From Ardenticatenales bacterium (GTDB lineage: Bacteria > Chloroflexota > Anaerolineae > Epilineales > Epilineaceae): DNA of 64,000 bases. The stretch covers positions 1 through 64,000 of the forward strand of contig JADYYS010000009.1 in assembly GCA_020853525.1 (NCBI GenBank), given 5' to 3'. Shown piece by piece: positions 35,232-45,000 of this stretch (within the stretch, counting starts at the first letter, position 1; each line of letters opens with the position of its first letter). The notes under the pieces were generated by a model that did not search any database, was not told the DNA's origin, and saw nothing but the letters and a program-made list of their open reading frames with translations. The position numbers and the translations under genes were made by a program.

Positions 35232-35678
35232 TCAGTGGCCGCGATCGTCTCGATTCGTCGGGTGCTCGTCGTCGGCGCGTTCGAGATGAGGCTGGATCGT
35301 CCCGTCTGCGTGGTGCGTCTTCTGGGATCGGATGTAGGCGGTGATGCGGTCGACGTCCCAGCGGCTGACGGAAAAGGCGGAGTAGTGGCCTTGCCAACGG
35401 AACGTGTCGACACCTCCCGGGCGGCGGTTGATCCGGTATGACGAGGCCCCTTTCAGCCGGTGAACGATTGCGGCGACTGCCAGGATCGTCGGAATCCGCA
35501 CGAGCACGTGTACGTGATCGGCGGTTCCGTTGACGGCGATCACCTCGCAGCCGAGGTCTCGGGACGTCATGGCAATCGAGCGATGGATGTGTGGCTCAAG
35601 GTCCGGCGTGATCAGAGGCAGGCGGTCCCAGGTGGACCATACGAGGTGGACGACGAGGTTGGTGTGCGAGGAGGGCAT
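35232..35678 (-). CDS. tnpA: IS200/IS605-type Y1 transposase (TnpA/RAYT-like)
   Basis: This is a 148-residue HUH single-strand DNA nuclease. The opening 'HTNLVVHLVWSTWDRLPLIT' and the HUH motif in 'TADHVHVLVRIP' are clear. The catalytic Tyr is likely in 'ITAYIRSQKTHH'. AAGGA lies 8 nt before the ATG. No tnpB accompanies it. It is flanked by inverted copies of the 142-bp palindrome (34587-34728 and 35773-35914), the arrangement expected for a REP-associated tyrosine transposase. Classical IS200 ends are not recognised. The gene appears intact. Confidence 0.88.
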   Translation of the reverse strand: MPSSHTNLVVHLVWSTWDRLPLITPDLEPHIHRSIAMTSRDLGCEVIAVNGTADHVHVLVRIPTILAVAAIVHRLKGASSYRINRRPGGVDTFRWQGHYSAFSVSRWDVDRITAYIRSQKTHHADGTIQPHLERADDEHPTNRDDRGH

Positions 35679-35730
35679 CGCGGCGGTCCTTGGGGGAGCG
35701 GCGGTGGTTTGGCGTGCGGGGGGGGGGCCG

Positions 35731-35760
35731 GAGGGGTCCGGAGGGGTCCGGAGGGGTCCG
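35731..35760. repeat. three tandem 10-bp repeats before copy D
   Basis: GAGGGGTCCG is repeated three times, preceded by a G10 run and ending 12 bp before the 142-bp repeat. The site lies in the divergent gap between tnpA and cphA. No gene is seen. Confidence 0.8.
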
Positions 35761-35772
35761 GAGAGGAGAGGA

Positions 35773-35914
35773 CCGGCGGCTGAAGCCGGCCGGCTGGAGG
35801 CGGCCCTTGCGGGCCGCCATGGCGCCCGCCTTCGCGGGCGCCATGAGTGTCTGGGTGCCCGCGAAGGCGGGCACCATGGCCGAAGGCCCCCAGCCGGCCG
35901 GCTTCAGCCGCCGG
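35773..35914. repeat. 142-bp palindromic repeat, copy D
   Basis: This is the inverted partner of copy C on the other side of the transposase gene. It has the same length and the same 23-bp ends. It lies about 100 bp upstream of the cphA start, so here it cannot simply be a 3'-end terminator for a neighbouring gene. Confidence 0.88.
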
Positions 35915-36015
35915 TCTTCATCGCGTCCGACGATACCTCCCCCCCGTTGCCCCCCCGTCCCACCCCGCGTACACTCGCCCCCATCACCCCACCCGCCCCG
36001 CAAGGCCCGCCCCTC

Positions 36016-38898
36016 ATGAAGATCCTCAACCAGAACGTCTACCTTGGCCCCAACCAATACGCGCTCTTTCCGGTGATCCGGTTGACGGTCGATCTCGGCG
36101 AGCTCGAGGCATGGCCGACGGGTCGGCTGGGCGATGCGTTCATCGAGCCGCTGCTGGGCGCCCTGCCGGGGTTGTACCAGCACGGCTGCTCGTACGGCGA
36201 GCCGGGCGGGTTCATCCGCCGCCTGCGCGAGGGCGAGGGGACGTGGCTCGGGCACGTGTTCGAGCACGTGGCGATCGAGCTGCAGAACGAGGCGGGCGCG
36301 GACGTGACGTTCGGGAAGACGCGCGGGAACGGGGTGGAGGGGCAGTACGACGTCATCTATCAGTACGAGCAGGAGGATGTGGGCGTCGAGGCGGCGCGGG
36401 TGGGGCTGGAGTTCATCCATCGGCTGCTGCCGGAGGCGCTGCGGCCGGGCGAGGCCAAGGACGGGGCGCGCTACGACTTCGGTGCGGCGCGCGATGCCTT
36501 CATCCGCTTCGCGCAGCGGCGGGCGCTGGGGCCGAGCACGGCCAGTCTGGTGAAGGCGGCCGAAGAGCGGGACGTGCCGTGGCTGCGGTTGAACCGGTTC
36601 AGCCTGATCCAGCTCGGGCACGGCAAGTTCCAGAAGCGCGTCCAGGCCACCGTGACGAGCGAGACGCGGCACATCGCCGTCGAGATCGCGAGCGACAAGG
36701 AGGAGACGAACCGCATTCTGCGCGACCTTGGGTTGCCGGTACCGGAGCAGCGGCTGGTGTACGACGCGGAGGAAGCGGTGCGGGCGGCGGAGCGGATCGG
36801 GTACCCGGTCGTCGTGAAGCCGTTGAACGCGAACCACGGGCGGGGGGTGACGATCGGCGTGGTGACGGGGGAGGAGGCGGCGGCGGGGTTCCGGCACGCG
36901 AACGAGCATTCGACCACGGTCGTCGTCGAGAAGTTCGTGACGGGGTTCGATCACCGGCTGCTGGTGATCCACGGCGAGCTGATCGCCGCCAGCAAGCGCG
37001 TCCCGGGGCATGTGGTGGGCGACGGGATGCGGACGGTGGGCGAGCTGGTGGACCTGACGAACGAGGATCCGCGGCGCGGGATCGGGCACGAGAAGGTGCT
37101 GACGCGGCTCGAGTTCGACCACCAGGCCGAGCGGCTGCTGGCGCAGAAGGGCTACGCCAAGGACACCGTGCCGGCGACGGGCGAGGTGGTCTACCTGCGC
37201 TCGACGGGCAACCTGTCCACGGGCGGCACGGCCGTCGACGTGACGGACATCGTCCACCCCGACAACCGCGAGATGGCGATCCGGGCGGCGCGGGCGATCG
37301 GGCTGGACGTGGCGGGCGTGGACTTCCTGTGCGACGACATCAGCCGGTCGTACGCCGAGTCCGGCGGTGCGATCTGCGAGGTGAACGCGGCGCCTGGCTT
37401 CCGGATGCACGTCTCGCCCAGCGAGGGCACGCCGCGCGACGCTGCCGGCCCGGTGATGGACATGCTCTTCCCGCCGGGCTCGCCGTCCCGCATCCCGATC
37501 GCGGCCGTCACCGGCACGAACGGCAAGACGACGACGTCGCGGATGATCGCCCATATCGCCAAGATGAGCGGGCACGTGGTGGGGTTGGCGACGACGGACG
37601 GCGTCTACATCGACGGCAAGCTGACCGTGGCGGGCGACATGACGGGCCCGCAGGCGGCGCGGATGATCCTGCGCGACCCGGCCATCAGCATCGCGGTGCT
37701 CGAGACCGCACGCGGCGGGCTGCTGCGCGCCGGGATGGGCTACAAGCGCTGCAACGTCGGCGCCGTGTTGAACGTCCAGGCGGACCACCTCGGCCTGAAG
37801 GGGATCGACACGCTCCAGCAGCTGGCCAAGGTGAAGCGCGTGGTGGTGGAGGTGGCCAAGGACGCCGCCGTCCTGAACGCGGACGATCCGGAATGCCTGA
37901 AGATGGCCGAGCACACGACCGCGAAGACCGTGATCTACGTGACGATGGACCACCGCCATGCGCTCGTCCGCGAGCACATCCGGGCCGGCGGGAAGGCGCT
38001 GGTCCTCGAGGAGGGCATGAACGGCCAGATGGTCACGCTCTACGACGGCCCCACCCACTTGCCGTTGCTGTGGACGCACCTGATCCCCGCCACGATGGAA
38101 GGCCGCGCGCTGCACAACGTGCAAAACGCGATGTTTGCCGCAGCCGTGGCGCACTCGCTCGGCTTCAAGGCGGACGATATCCGCCACGGCCTCCGAACGT
38201 TCGACACGAGCTACTTCCAAACCCCCGGCCGCCTGAACGTCTTCAACGAGCACCCGTTCCGCGTGATCCTGGACTACGGCCACAACCCGGCGGCGGTGCA
38301 GGCGATGGTGGATCTGGTGGAGCGGTTGGAGCCGAAGGGGAAGCGGATCGTGGTGTTGGCGGCGCCGGGGGATCGGCGGGACGAGGACATCCGGGAGATC
38401 GCGGGGATCTGCGCGGGGCACTTTGATCATTACATCTGCCGGCGGGATGACAATCCGCGGGGGCGGGGGGTGGATGAGGTGCCGCGGATGTTGGCGGAGG
38501 CGTTGGTGGCTTCCGGGGCGGGGGGGGCGGATGGGCGCGGGATTGGTGGAGGGCGGGTGGTGAAGGCGGAGGCGGTCGAGATCGTCATCGACGAAGCCGA
38601 GGCGGTGGAGCGGGCGTTGGGGATGGCCCAGAGGGATGACTTGGTGCTGGTGTTTGGGGATAAGGTGAATCGGTGTTGGAAGCAGATTATCTACTTTCGG
38701 CCTGAAGGGTCGACGGGCGATGGACACGTCGGGCATCGCGAGGTCGTAGGTGCGCTCGGGACGGACGCGAGCGTGCCAGGGGCTGCGCAGCCGTCACCGA
38801 GCGCGGCAGGAGCGATGACGATGGGAGGCGACGGGTGGGTGCGGGATGAGCGGGGGGTGCGGGTGGCGTCGGAGGGGAGCGGGGAGGAGGCGGATTGA
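36016..38898 (+). CDS. cphA: cyanophycin synthetase
   Basis: This 960-residue enzyme polymerises Asp and Arg into cyanophycin (multi-L-arginyl-poly-L-aspartate) using ATP. The start MKILNQNVYLGPNQYALFPV fits the family. An ATP-grasp module (about 220-470) has 'YPVVVKPLNANHGRGVTIGV' and 'CEVNAAPGFRMH'. The C-terminal Mur-ligase module has P-loop 'VTGTNGKTTTSRMI' (about 497-510), 'VLETARGGLLRAGMGY', 'GRLNVFN' and 'ILDYGHNPAA'. A 60-residue Gly/Ser-rich C-terminal extension after 'QIIYFRPEG' is unusual. No cyanophycinase or second synthetase is nearby. Confidence 0.95.
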   Translation: MKILNQNVYLGPNQYALFPVIRLTVDLGELEAWPTGRLGDAFIEPLLGALPGLYQHGCSYGEPGGFIRRLREGEGTWLGHVFEHVAIELQNEAGADVTFGKTRGNGVEGQYDVIYQYEQEDVGVEAARVGLEFIHRLLPEALRPGEAKDGARYDFGAARDAFIRFAQRRALGPSTASLVKAAEERDVPWLRLNRFSLIQLGHGKFQKRVQATVTSETRHIAVEIASDKEETNRILRDLGLPVPEQRLVYDAEEAVRAAERIGYPVVVKPLNANHGRGVTIGVVTGEEAAAGFRHANEHSTTVVVEKFVTGFDHRLLVIHGELIAASKRVPGHVVGDGMRTVGELVDLTNEDPRRGIGHEKVLTRLEFDHQAERLLAQKGYAKDTVPATGEVVYLRSTGNLSTGGTAVDVTDIVHPDNREMAIRAARAIGLDVAGVDFLCDDISRSYAESGGAICEVNAAPGFRMHVSPSEGTPRDAAGPVMDMLFPPGSPSRIPIAAVTGTNGKTTTSRMIAHIAKMSGHVVGLATTDGVYIDGKLTVAGDMTGPQAARMILRDPAISIAVLETARGGLLRAGMGYKRCNVGAVLNVQADHLGLKGIDTLQQLAKVKRVVVEVAKDAAVLNADDPECLKMAEHTTAKTVIYVTMDHRHALVREHIRAGGKALVLEEGMNGQMVTLYDGPTHLPLLWTHLIPATMEGRALHNVQNAMFAAAVAHSLGFKADDIRHGLRTFDTSYFQTPGRLNVFNEHPFRVILDYGHNPAAVQAMVDLVERLEPKGKRIVVLAAPGDRRDEDIREIAGICAGHFDHYICRRDDNPRGRGVDEVPRMLAEALVASGAGGADGRGIGGGRVVKAEAVEIVIDEAEAVERALGMAQRDDLVLVFGDKVNRCWKQIIYFRPEGSTGDGHVGHREVVGALGTDASVPGAAQPSPSAAGAMTMGGDGWVRDERGVRVASEGSGEEAD

Positions 38899-38986
38899 GC
38901 TTCGCTGCGGGCACAACGCGGCCTCACTCTGTGTCTCCAACTGTGTGGGGGCCGTGAAGGTGGATCAGGTTCTATTCTACGCTAAA

Positions 38987-40744
38987 CTATGAGTCATTCC
39001 ACGTGCGTATCGCCTTCAATGCAGGAGTGATGTCCTTTCTCAGCACCTCCCCAATGTCGTCACGCGTGTATTCGGCAGCAAATCGCCGCGACCATTCAAC
39101 TTTGCGATTCTCGTAGTTAATGTCGCGTGCGCCACACCTCTTCAGGGCATCCCTAATGGATTGCCCAAAACGCCCAAATTCATTGACCGTCAGATTGACT
39201 TCGATGCCGCACTGCACCTTAATTGCGGCACTGACGACTCGAGACGACAAGTAGTTCTCGATTTCTCGTCCATGCGTAACCCAAGCGACACTTTCGGTTT
39301 CGGCTGCCTGTCGTTGAATACGCCTCTTTGACTCATTAATTGGAATTCTCCGTGAGTCACGATCACGGTCCATCAGAACCACAGCACGCTGATTAATCCG
39401 CAGTACGTCAATTAGGTTGGTATGCACATCAGACACATCGTCGTAGTTTATGCTATCTCGCGCCAATGAAATATGCGCGAGCATCCTTCCTCCATAGAAC
39501 ATTACTGCATAGTGTATACCTTCTATCAGGTCGGGATCCAATAGCTCGATCCATCTCTGCAGGTACACACGATCAGACGGGCCTTCAACCCAGATCACTG
39601 CATTCGTCTGCAAAAGGTCACTAGGCCTAACCCCAAGATCGTGTACGGCTTGTATCACCGCACTGTCACCCGCCACCGGACTGCATGTTGTGCCACGTAT
39701 CTGCCGCGTCACATGAAAGACTTGGATCGCATCCGTCAATGTGGATGGAAGCTCGAAGTCAGCGTTGATCATAGTGGGAGAGTGCGAACTCACCAGATAC
39801 GTTGAGTCGGTTTGACCTACGAGGAAACTGATCAGCTCCCTCTGTAGTCGCGGATGAAGATGCACTTCGGGCTCTTCCATGCAGAATACGACATGCTCCT
39901 CATGGAGTATTGCCACAAGGAGAATGACGAGCTCATGTGTTCCCGTTCCAAACGATGCTAGTGGCAAGCGCAGTCCGTTAGAGTTGAGCATGATTGTCTG
40001 GGACTTTGTTGTCACACTTAGCTCGGCATCAGGAAGATGAAGGAGTTGCCGCAAGAAGTCTTGAATCTTTATGAACTTTGATCTGAGCTGCTGATCACCG
40101 AACTCCGGCGACGACCATTCACTCAGTTCGGCAATCAAATTTGTGCCATCGAAGCCATATCCAGCATTGTCATCATGACGTATTTGCCGAAATTCCGGAA
40201 GAAGCTCTACGCGCGGCACTTCGCGCGCAAACAGTCGGAACAGATCATCGCCTTGTTTCTTGATGTAATCGACTAGATCTGCCTGCCGCTGAAATTTCAC
40301 TCCATCTTGAGGGCTCCCGCGAAGTGTGTTCACGAAACTAGCAGCACGACCAGGTTCATCTATTTCAGAAACGGAGCATCCGACCACTGAAGGAAACTCT
40401 GATTGATGTCTCCACTGGAAGTCGAAGCGAACCTCGCTACATCCTAACAGATCGCATAAGCCAGCTTCAGATTCATCATTGAACTCAAACCACATCGTGT
40501 ACTCCATTGCCTCGTCGCTCTTGAGCCCCCACACATCCTCTGAAGTGACTCGAAGCTTGGCATTTGCTCGATTCGCTCCCACAAACGGACTAATCGCGGT
40601 GACAAGCCTGAAGGCCCTAATAATGTTGGACTTGCCAGCATTATTCTGACCGATGAGAAGATTGCATCGTCGCCACGGTCGAAGAACAACCCCGTCACCT
40701 CCAATACTCCTGAATCGCCGAACTTCAAGTCCACTAAAACGCAT
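38987..40744 (-). CDS. OLD-family ATPase with TOPRIM nuclease domain
   Basis: This 585-residue protein has an SMC/ABC-type ATPase domain: Walker A 'LLIGQNNAGKSNIIRAF', signature-region 'LASFGTGTHELVILLVAI', and Walker B 'VVFCMEEPEVHLHPRLQREL' with switch His in 'LVSSHSPTMI'. A TOPRIM domain follows, with 'VIWVEGPSDRVYLQRW' (catalytic Glu) and 'AVVLMDRDRDSRR' (DxD). Such OLD nucleases act in phage defence, either alone or as GajA with a GajB helicase. No GajB is adjacent. Base composition is far lower in G+C than the flanking genes, which suggests transfer. It is likely a defence gene; its target is unknown. Confidence 0.88.
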   Translation of the reverse strand: MRFSGLEVRRFRSIGGDGVVLRPWRRCNLLIGQNNAGKSNIIRAFRLVTAISPFVGANRANAKLRVTSEDVWGLKSDEAMEYTMWFEFNDESEAGLCDLLGCSEVRFDFQWRHQSEFPSVVGCSVSEIDEPGRAASFVNTLRGSPQDGVKFQRQADLVDYIKKQGDDLFRLFAREVPRVELLPEFRQIRHDDNAGYGFDGTNLIAELSEWSSPEFGDQQLRSKFIKIQDFLRQLLHLPDAELSVTTKSQTIMLNSNGLRLPLASFGTGTHELVILLVAILHEEHVVFCMEEPEVHLHPRLQRELISFLVGQTDSTYLVSSHSPTMINADFELPSTLTDAIQVFHVTRQIRGTTCSPVAGDSAVIQAVHDLGVRPSDLLQTNAVIWVEGPSDRVYLQRWIELLDPDLIEGIHYAVMFYGGRMLAHISLARDSINYDDVSDVHTNLIDVLRINQRAVVLMDRDRDSRRIPINESKRRIQRQAAETESVAWVTHGREIENYLSSRVVSAAIKVQCGIEVNLTVNEFGRFGQSIRDALKRCGARDINYENRKVEWSRRFAAEYTRDDIGEVLRKDITPALKAIRTWNDS

Positions 40745-40854
40745 GTCACAATCCTCCGTCGCGAGAGGCGCTCATCATGTGAGGACAATTGGACCCTCAC
40801 GCACTGAGCTCCGTCAGGGTTCACATCTTGTCGCCATCAGCGACTTCTGTTTAG

Positions 40855-40932
40855 AGCTTCTAACAAAACCACACGGCCGATGGAGCCGGCTGAGGCGAGG
40901 CCGGTCTTCGCGCCGGTTTTGTTAGAGACTCT
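40855..40932. mobile_element. 78-bp MITE-like element with IS5-type target duplication
   Basis: Its 17-bp terminal inverted repeats are GAGCTTCTAACAAAACC and the complement of GGTTTTGTTAGAGACTC (two mismatches). It is flanked on both sides by TTA (40852-40854 and 40933-40935), the TNA-type 3-bp duplication of the IS5/IS1031 group. The interior is GC-rich and non-coding. It sits upstream of the OLD gene and downstream of the Mrr-like gene. Confidence 0.75.
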
Positions 40933-41042
40933 TAGTGTTAGGATGTCGGCTTTCACACTTGGCTCCTGTGATTCGCAGGGCGGAAGGCGCAGGTTAGAGA
41001 ATAAGAGCTGTCGTGAAACTTTGGTATCGCCACTGACGACTC

Positions 41043-41846
41043 CTATTTGCGAGATTTCGCGAAGCTAACCAGCTCAGAAAAGTGAACAAGCGTCGTCGAC
41101 GAACTGCGCGCCAGCGCGATAGCGGACTTTGTGAACGTTGCATTCGTTACGACGGCGGCGGCATTGCAATCATAGTACAATCGCGCCGCGATTACCTCTT
41201 GCACTGCTCCGTTCCCTACACTTCCCGTATAGAACTTGCATTGCACGGCTAATCTCTGACTGTCACGTGTGGCAAGGATATCAGCGCCCTGATCTCCACT
41301 TGCAGGTGTTAATGAAGTGCTCCAGCCTGCATCGCGAAGAATGCACGCGCAGAGGATTTCGAAGTGCTCACCGTCTAAGCACGCCCGAAGTTCGGCTTCT
41401 GCATCTAGGATAGCTGGAGTGGCGTCAAGGTAGTCGCCGACTTCTTGCTCGAGAATTGATTGCCAGTGCGTCCCATATTCCATGAGAGCGTGGCGACTAA
41501 AGGGTACAACGAGAACCGAGTTAATGAATCGGACCTTCTCTGCACTCCATTTACGGTCGTCCAATTCGCCGTAGGGGCCAAGATGAGTGAGCCGAGTCTT
41601 CTGCCGTCCAAGTGCCGGTAGATGGGGCGTCACCGCGTCACGGAACAGACGCGTCCGATACGACTTCAGCTCTCGACCAAAATACAGGCTTCCTGCAGCA
41701 AGAAGGAGGCACCCAATTTTGAGTCCTACGGGCAAAGTCAATATTCCCACGCCGCAGGCTACGACGAACCACGTGGAGCAACCGGCACCGCCTGCCCGGT
41801 CCCCCTTCTTAAGCTTTCCAAAAGAATTGGAGCGTCGCTTGCCCAC
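41043..41846 (-). CDS. membrane-anchored Mrr-like restriction endonuclease
   Basis: This 267-residue protein has a basic N-terminus, then two hydrophobic segments (about residues 25-57) that form a hairpin anchor. The C-terminal Mrr_cat/type IV restriction endonuclease domain has 'FEILCACILRDAGWSTSLTP', the catalytic Asp in 'GDQGADILATRD', and the QxK motif 'LAVQCKFY', then 'AARLYYDCNAAAVVTNATF'. Its low G+C matches the OLD gene on the same strand, and a MITE separates the two. Membrane-tethered Mrr-type nucleases are often defence effectors, but no specific system is recognised. Confidence 0.85.
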   Translation of the reverse strand: MGKRRSNSFGKLKKGDRAGGAGCSTWFVVACGVGILTLPVGLKIGCLLLAAGSLYFGRELKSYRTRLFRDAVTPHLPALGRQKTRLTHLGPYGELDDRKWSAEKVRFINSVLVVPFSRHALMEYGTHWQSILEQEVGDYLDATPAILDAEAELRACLDGEHFEILCACILRDAGWSTSLTPASGDQGADILATRDSQRLAVQCKFYTGSVGNGAVQEVIAARLYYDCNAAAVVTNATFTKSAIALARSSSTTLVHFSELVSFAKSRK

Positions 41847-42067
41847 TTGCCCCCGCCTGGCGCATCCGACACGTGTGCTACTGTCCGCAGCCGGACTGGC
41901 TCTGCGGTACTCGAATCAGGTCGGCGTGATTGACGCCTATAAGATGAACGAGACACAGCACGATGATACCATCAAGCGCTGAACCCTAACGGGCTCGGCA
42001 CTTGCCCCCCGCGCCAGACCCCGCTACCGTCCCGCGACCACCGCCCGCCCACCCAGGCCCCGCCCCC
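41847..42067. other. divergent intergenic region before the restriction genes
   Basis: This is a low-GC, then high-GC gap between the divergent Mrr-like and restriction-subunit genes. The composition change near 41975 marks the edge of the low-GC block. No gene, repeat or clear promoter pair is visible, although promoters for both flanking genes must lie here. Confidence 0.5.
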
Positions 42068-45000
42068 ATGCCCGACACCCCCATCGACAACCCCGTCCTC
42101 AACACCCCCTACGCTGAACCGTCCCGCCACTTCCGCTTCAGCGATGACGGCATCACGGACGAAGTCGTGCCGGGTCGCCGCAAGAGCGCGTACTTCGTGC
42201 CGATTGCGCCGCCGCGAAAGCGGGGACGGCAGTTGGTGCTCGACACGCAGTGGACGGCGGATCGGTTGCGGCCGAACGACGACATCAACCGGATCCGGGA
42301 ACGCGTGGCCGTGTGGCGGCAGGGCGGATACGTGGATGTGACGCCTACGACACGGCGGTTGTTGGCGTACTGGACGGACGCGGAGCGCGAGCGGCCGTTG
42401 TTCTTCTGCCAGATCGAGGCGATGGAGACGGTCATCTATATCGCCGAGGTGGCGCGACGGTATGGGGATGCTTGGATCGAGAACGGGCTGCGGGACGCGA
42501 ACGAGACGGCGAATCCGGGCTTGTACCGGCTGGCGATGAAGATGGCCACGGGGACGGGCAAGACGGTGGTCATGGGGATGCTGATCGCCTGGCAGGCGCT
42601 GAACAAGCTGGCGAACGCGCAGGACGCGCGGTTCAGCGATGCGTTCCTCATCGTGGCGCCGGGGATCACGATCCGGGATCGGCTGCGGGTGCTCATGCCG
42701 AACGATCCGGCGAACTACTACCGGCAGCGGGACATCGTGAGTTCGGACGATCTGGCGCGGCTGCAGCAGGCAAAGATCGTCATCACGAACTTCCATGCCT
42801 TTGGGCTGCGCGAGAAGATGACGGTGGCCAGGGCGACGAAGGCGATGCTCGGCGCGGATGCGTCGGGCGCGTTTACGGAGTCGGCGCCCGAGATGGTGCG
42901 GCGGGTGTGCCGCGATCTCGGGAACAAGCGGGGCGTCATCGTGATCAACGACGAGGCGCACCACTGTTATCGGCGGAAGACGGATGCGCCAAGCGAGACG
43001 CTCGACGCGGACGAGCGCGAGGCGGCGGCGCAGCGGGAGAAGGAGGCGCGGGTTTGGATCGGCGGGCTCGAGGCGGTGCAGGCCAAGCTCGGGATCCGGG
43101 CGATCTATGACCTGTCGGCGACGCCGTTCTTCCTGAAGGGCTCTGGGTACGACGAGGGCAAGCTGTTCGGGTGGGTCGTCAGCGACTTCTCATTGATCGA
43201 CGCGATCGAGGCCGGGCTGGTGAAGGTGCCGCGGGTGCCCGTGGCGGACAACGCGCTGCTGGGCGTGCTGCCGACGTATCGCGATCTCTGGGTGCGCATC
43301 CGGGACGATCTGCCGAAGAAGGGGCGCAAGACCGAGGCGCTGGACGGCGAGCCGCGGCTGCCGATCGAGCTGCAGGGGGCGCTCCACAGCCTGTACAGCA
43401 ACTACGTCCGGTACCACGCGGACTGGGAAGCGAACGCCGCGGCGCGCGCGGGCGGGCTGACGCCGCCGGTGTTCATCGTGGTCTGCCAGAACACGAACAT
43501 CTCGAACTTGGTGTATCGGTACGTGGCGGGTTGGGAGAAGTCGCGGAAAGGTGAGGCGGCAGGAGTCGGCGACGACGGCGACAGCGGCAACAGCGGCGAC
43601 GACGCCATCGTCCAGGCCGGCGCGCTGGACCTGTTCCGCAACGACGACGGCCGCGGCGGCTGGCTGCAGCGGCCGAACACGATCCTCATCGACAGTCAGC
43701 AGCTCGAGAGCGGCGCAGCGATGAGCGACGCGTTCAAGCGGATCGCGGCGCCCGAGATCGACGAGTTCAAGGCGGAGTACCGGCAACGGTACCCGGGGCG
43801 GGACATCGACAAGCTGACGGACGAGGATCTGCTGCGGGAGGTGATGAACACTGTCGGCAAGCCGGGCAAGCTAGGTGAGCACGTGAAGTGCGTGATCAGC
43901 GTCTCCATGCTGACCGAGGGCTGGGATGCGAACACGGTGACGCACGTGCTCGGCGTGCGCGCATTCGGGACGCAGCTGCTGTGCGAGCAGGTGGTGGGGC
44001 GGGCGCTGCGGCGGATCAGCTACGCCACGAACGATGACGGGACGTTACCGCCGGAGTACGCCGAGGTGTACGGCGTCCCGTTCAGCTTCATTCCGACGAG
44101 CGGCTCACAGGGCGAGGTGAAGCCGGTGGCCCGCTCGACGCGGGTGCATGCGGTGCCGGAGCGCACGGCGCTGGAGATGACGTTCCCGCGGCTCACCGGC
44201 TATCGCTACGTGATGCCGGCGGAGCGACTCCGCGCGACGTTCGGGCCGGACGCATCGCTGGCGATCTCGACGGCCGACGTGCCGACGCGGGTGCAGATGG
44301 ACCCGATCGTCGGCGCCGGAAGCGAGCATACGCTGGACGATCTGCGCGCGATGCGCGAGCAGTCCGTTGCGTTCCACATCGCCCGACTGCTCCTGACGCG
44401 CTACTTCCAGGACGATGAGGTCGGCGAGCGCCCGTGGCTCTTCCCGCAGCTGCTGGCGATCACGCTGGACTGGATGCGCCAGTGCGTCGTCCTCAAGGAC
44501 AACACGTTCCCGCAGCTGCTGCTCCTGACGGGACTCATGCACGAGGCGGCGAGCCGCATCTACGGCGGGATCGTGGCCGCCGACGCGGGCGAAGGGCGGT
44601 TGTGGCCGAGCCTGCGGGACTACGACCCGATCGGCTCGACGCGCTGGGTGGACTTCGAGTCGACGAAGCCGTACTTCGTGACGAGCGCGAACAAGTGCCA
44701 CATCTCCCACTCCGTTCTCGACAGCGACTGGGAAGCCGCGGTGGAGATGGCGATGGAGGAGATGCCCGAGGTGATCCGCTACGCCAAGAACGACCACCTG
44801 GGGTTCACGATCCCCTACGTCATCGAAGGCCGCGAGCGCGACTACGTCCCCGACTTCCTGGTGGACGTGGACGATGGCCACGGCGCGGACGATCTGCTCC
44901 ACCTGGTCCTCGAGGTGACGGGCGAACGCCGACCCGAGAAGGCGGCCAAGGTCCGTACGGCGCGGGAGCAGTGGGTGCCGGCGGTGAACAACCACGGCGG

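Noticed and set aside
38987-40744. Gabija system
   Set aside because: The OLD/TOPRIM protein resembles GajA in layout, but no UvrD-like GajB helicase is adjacent, so the name is not justified.
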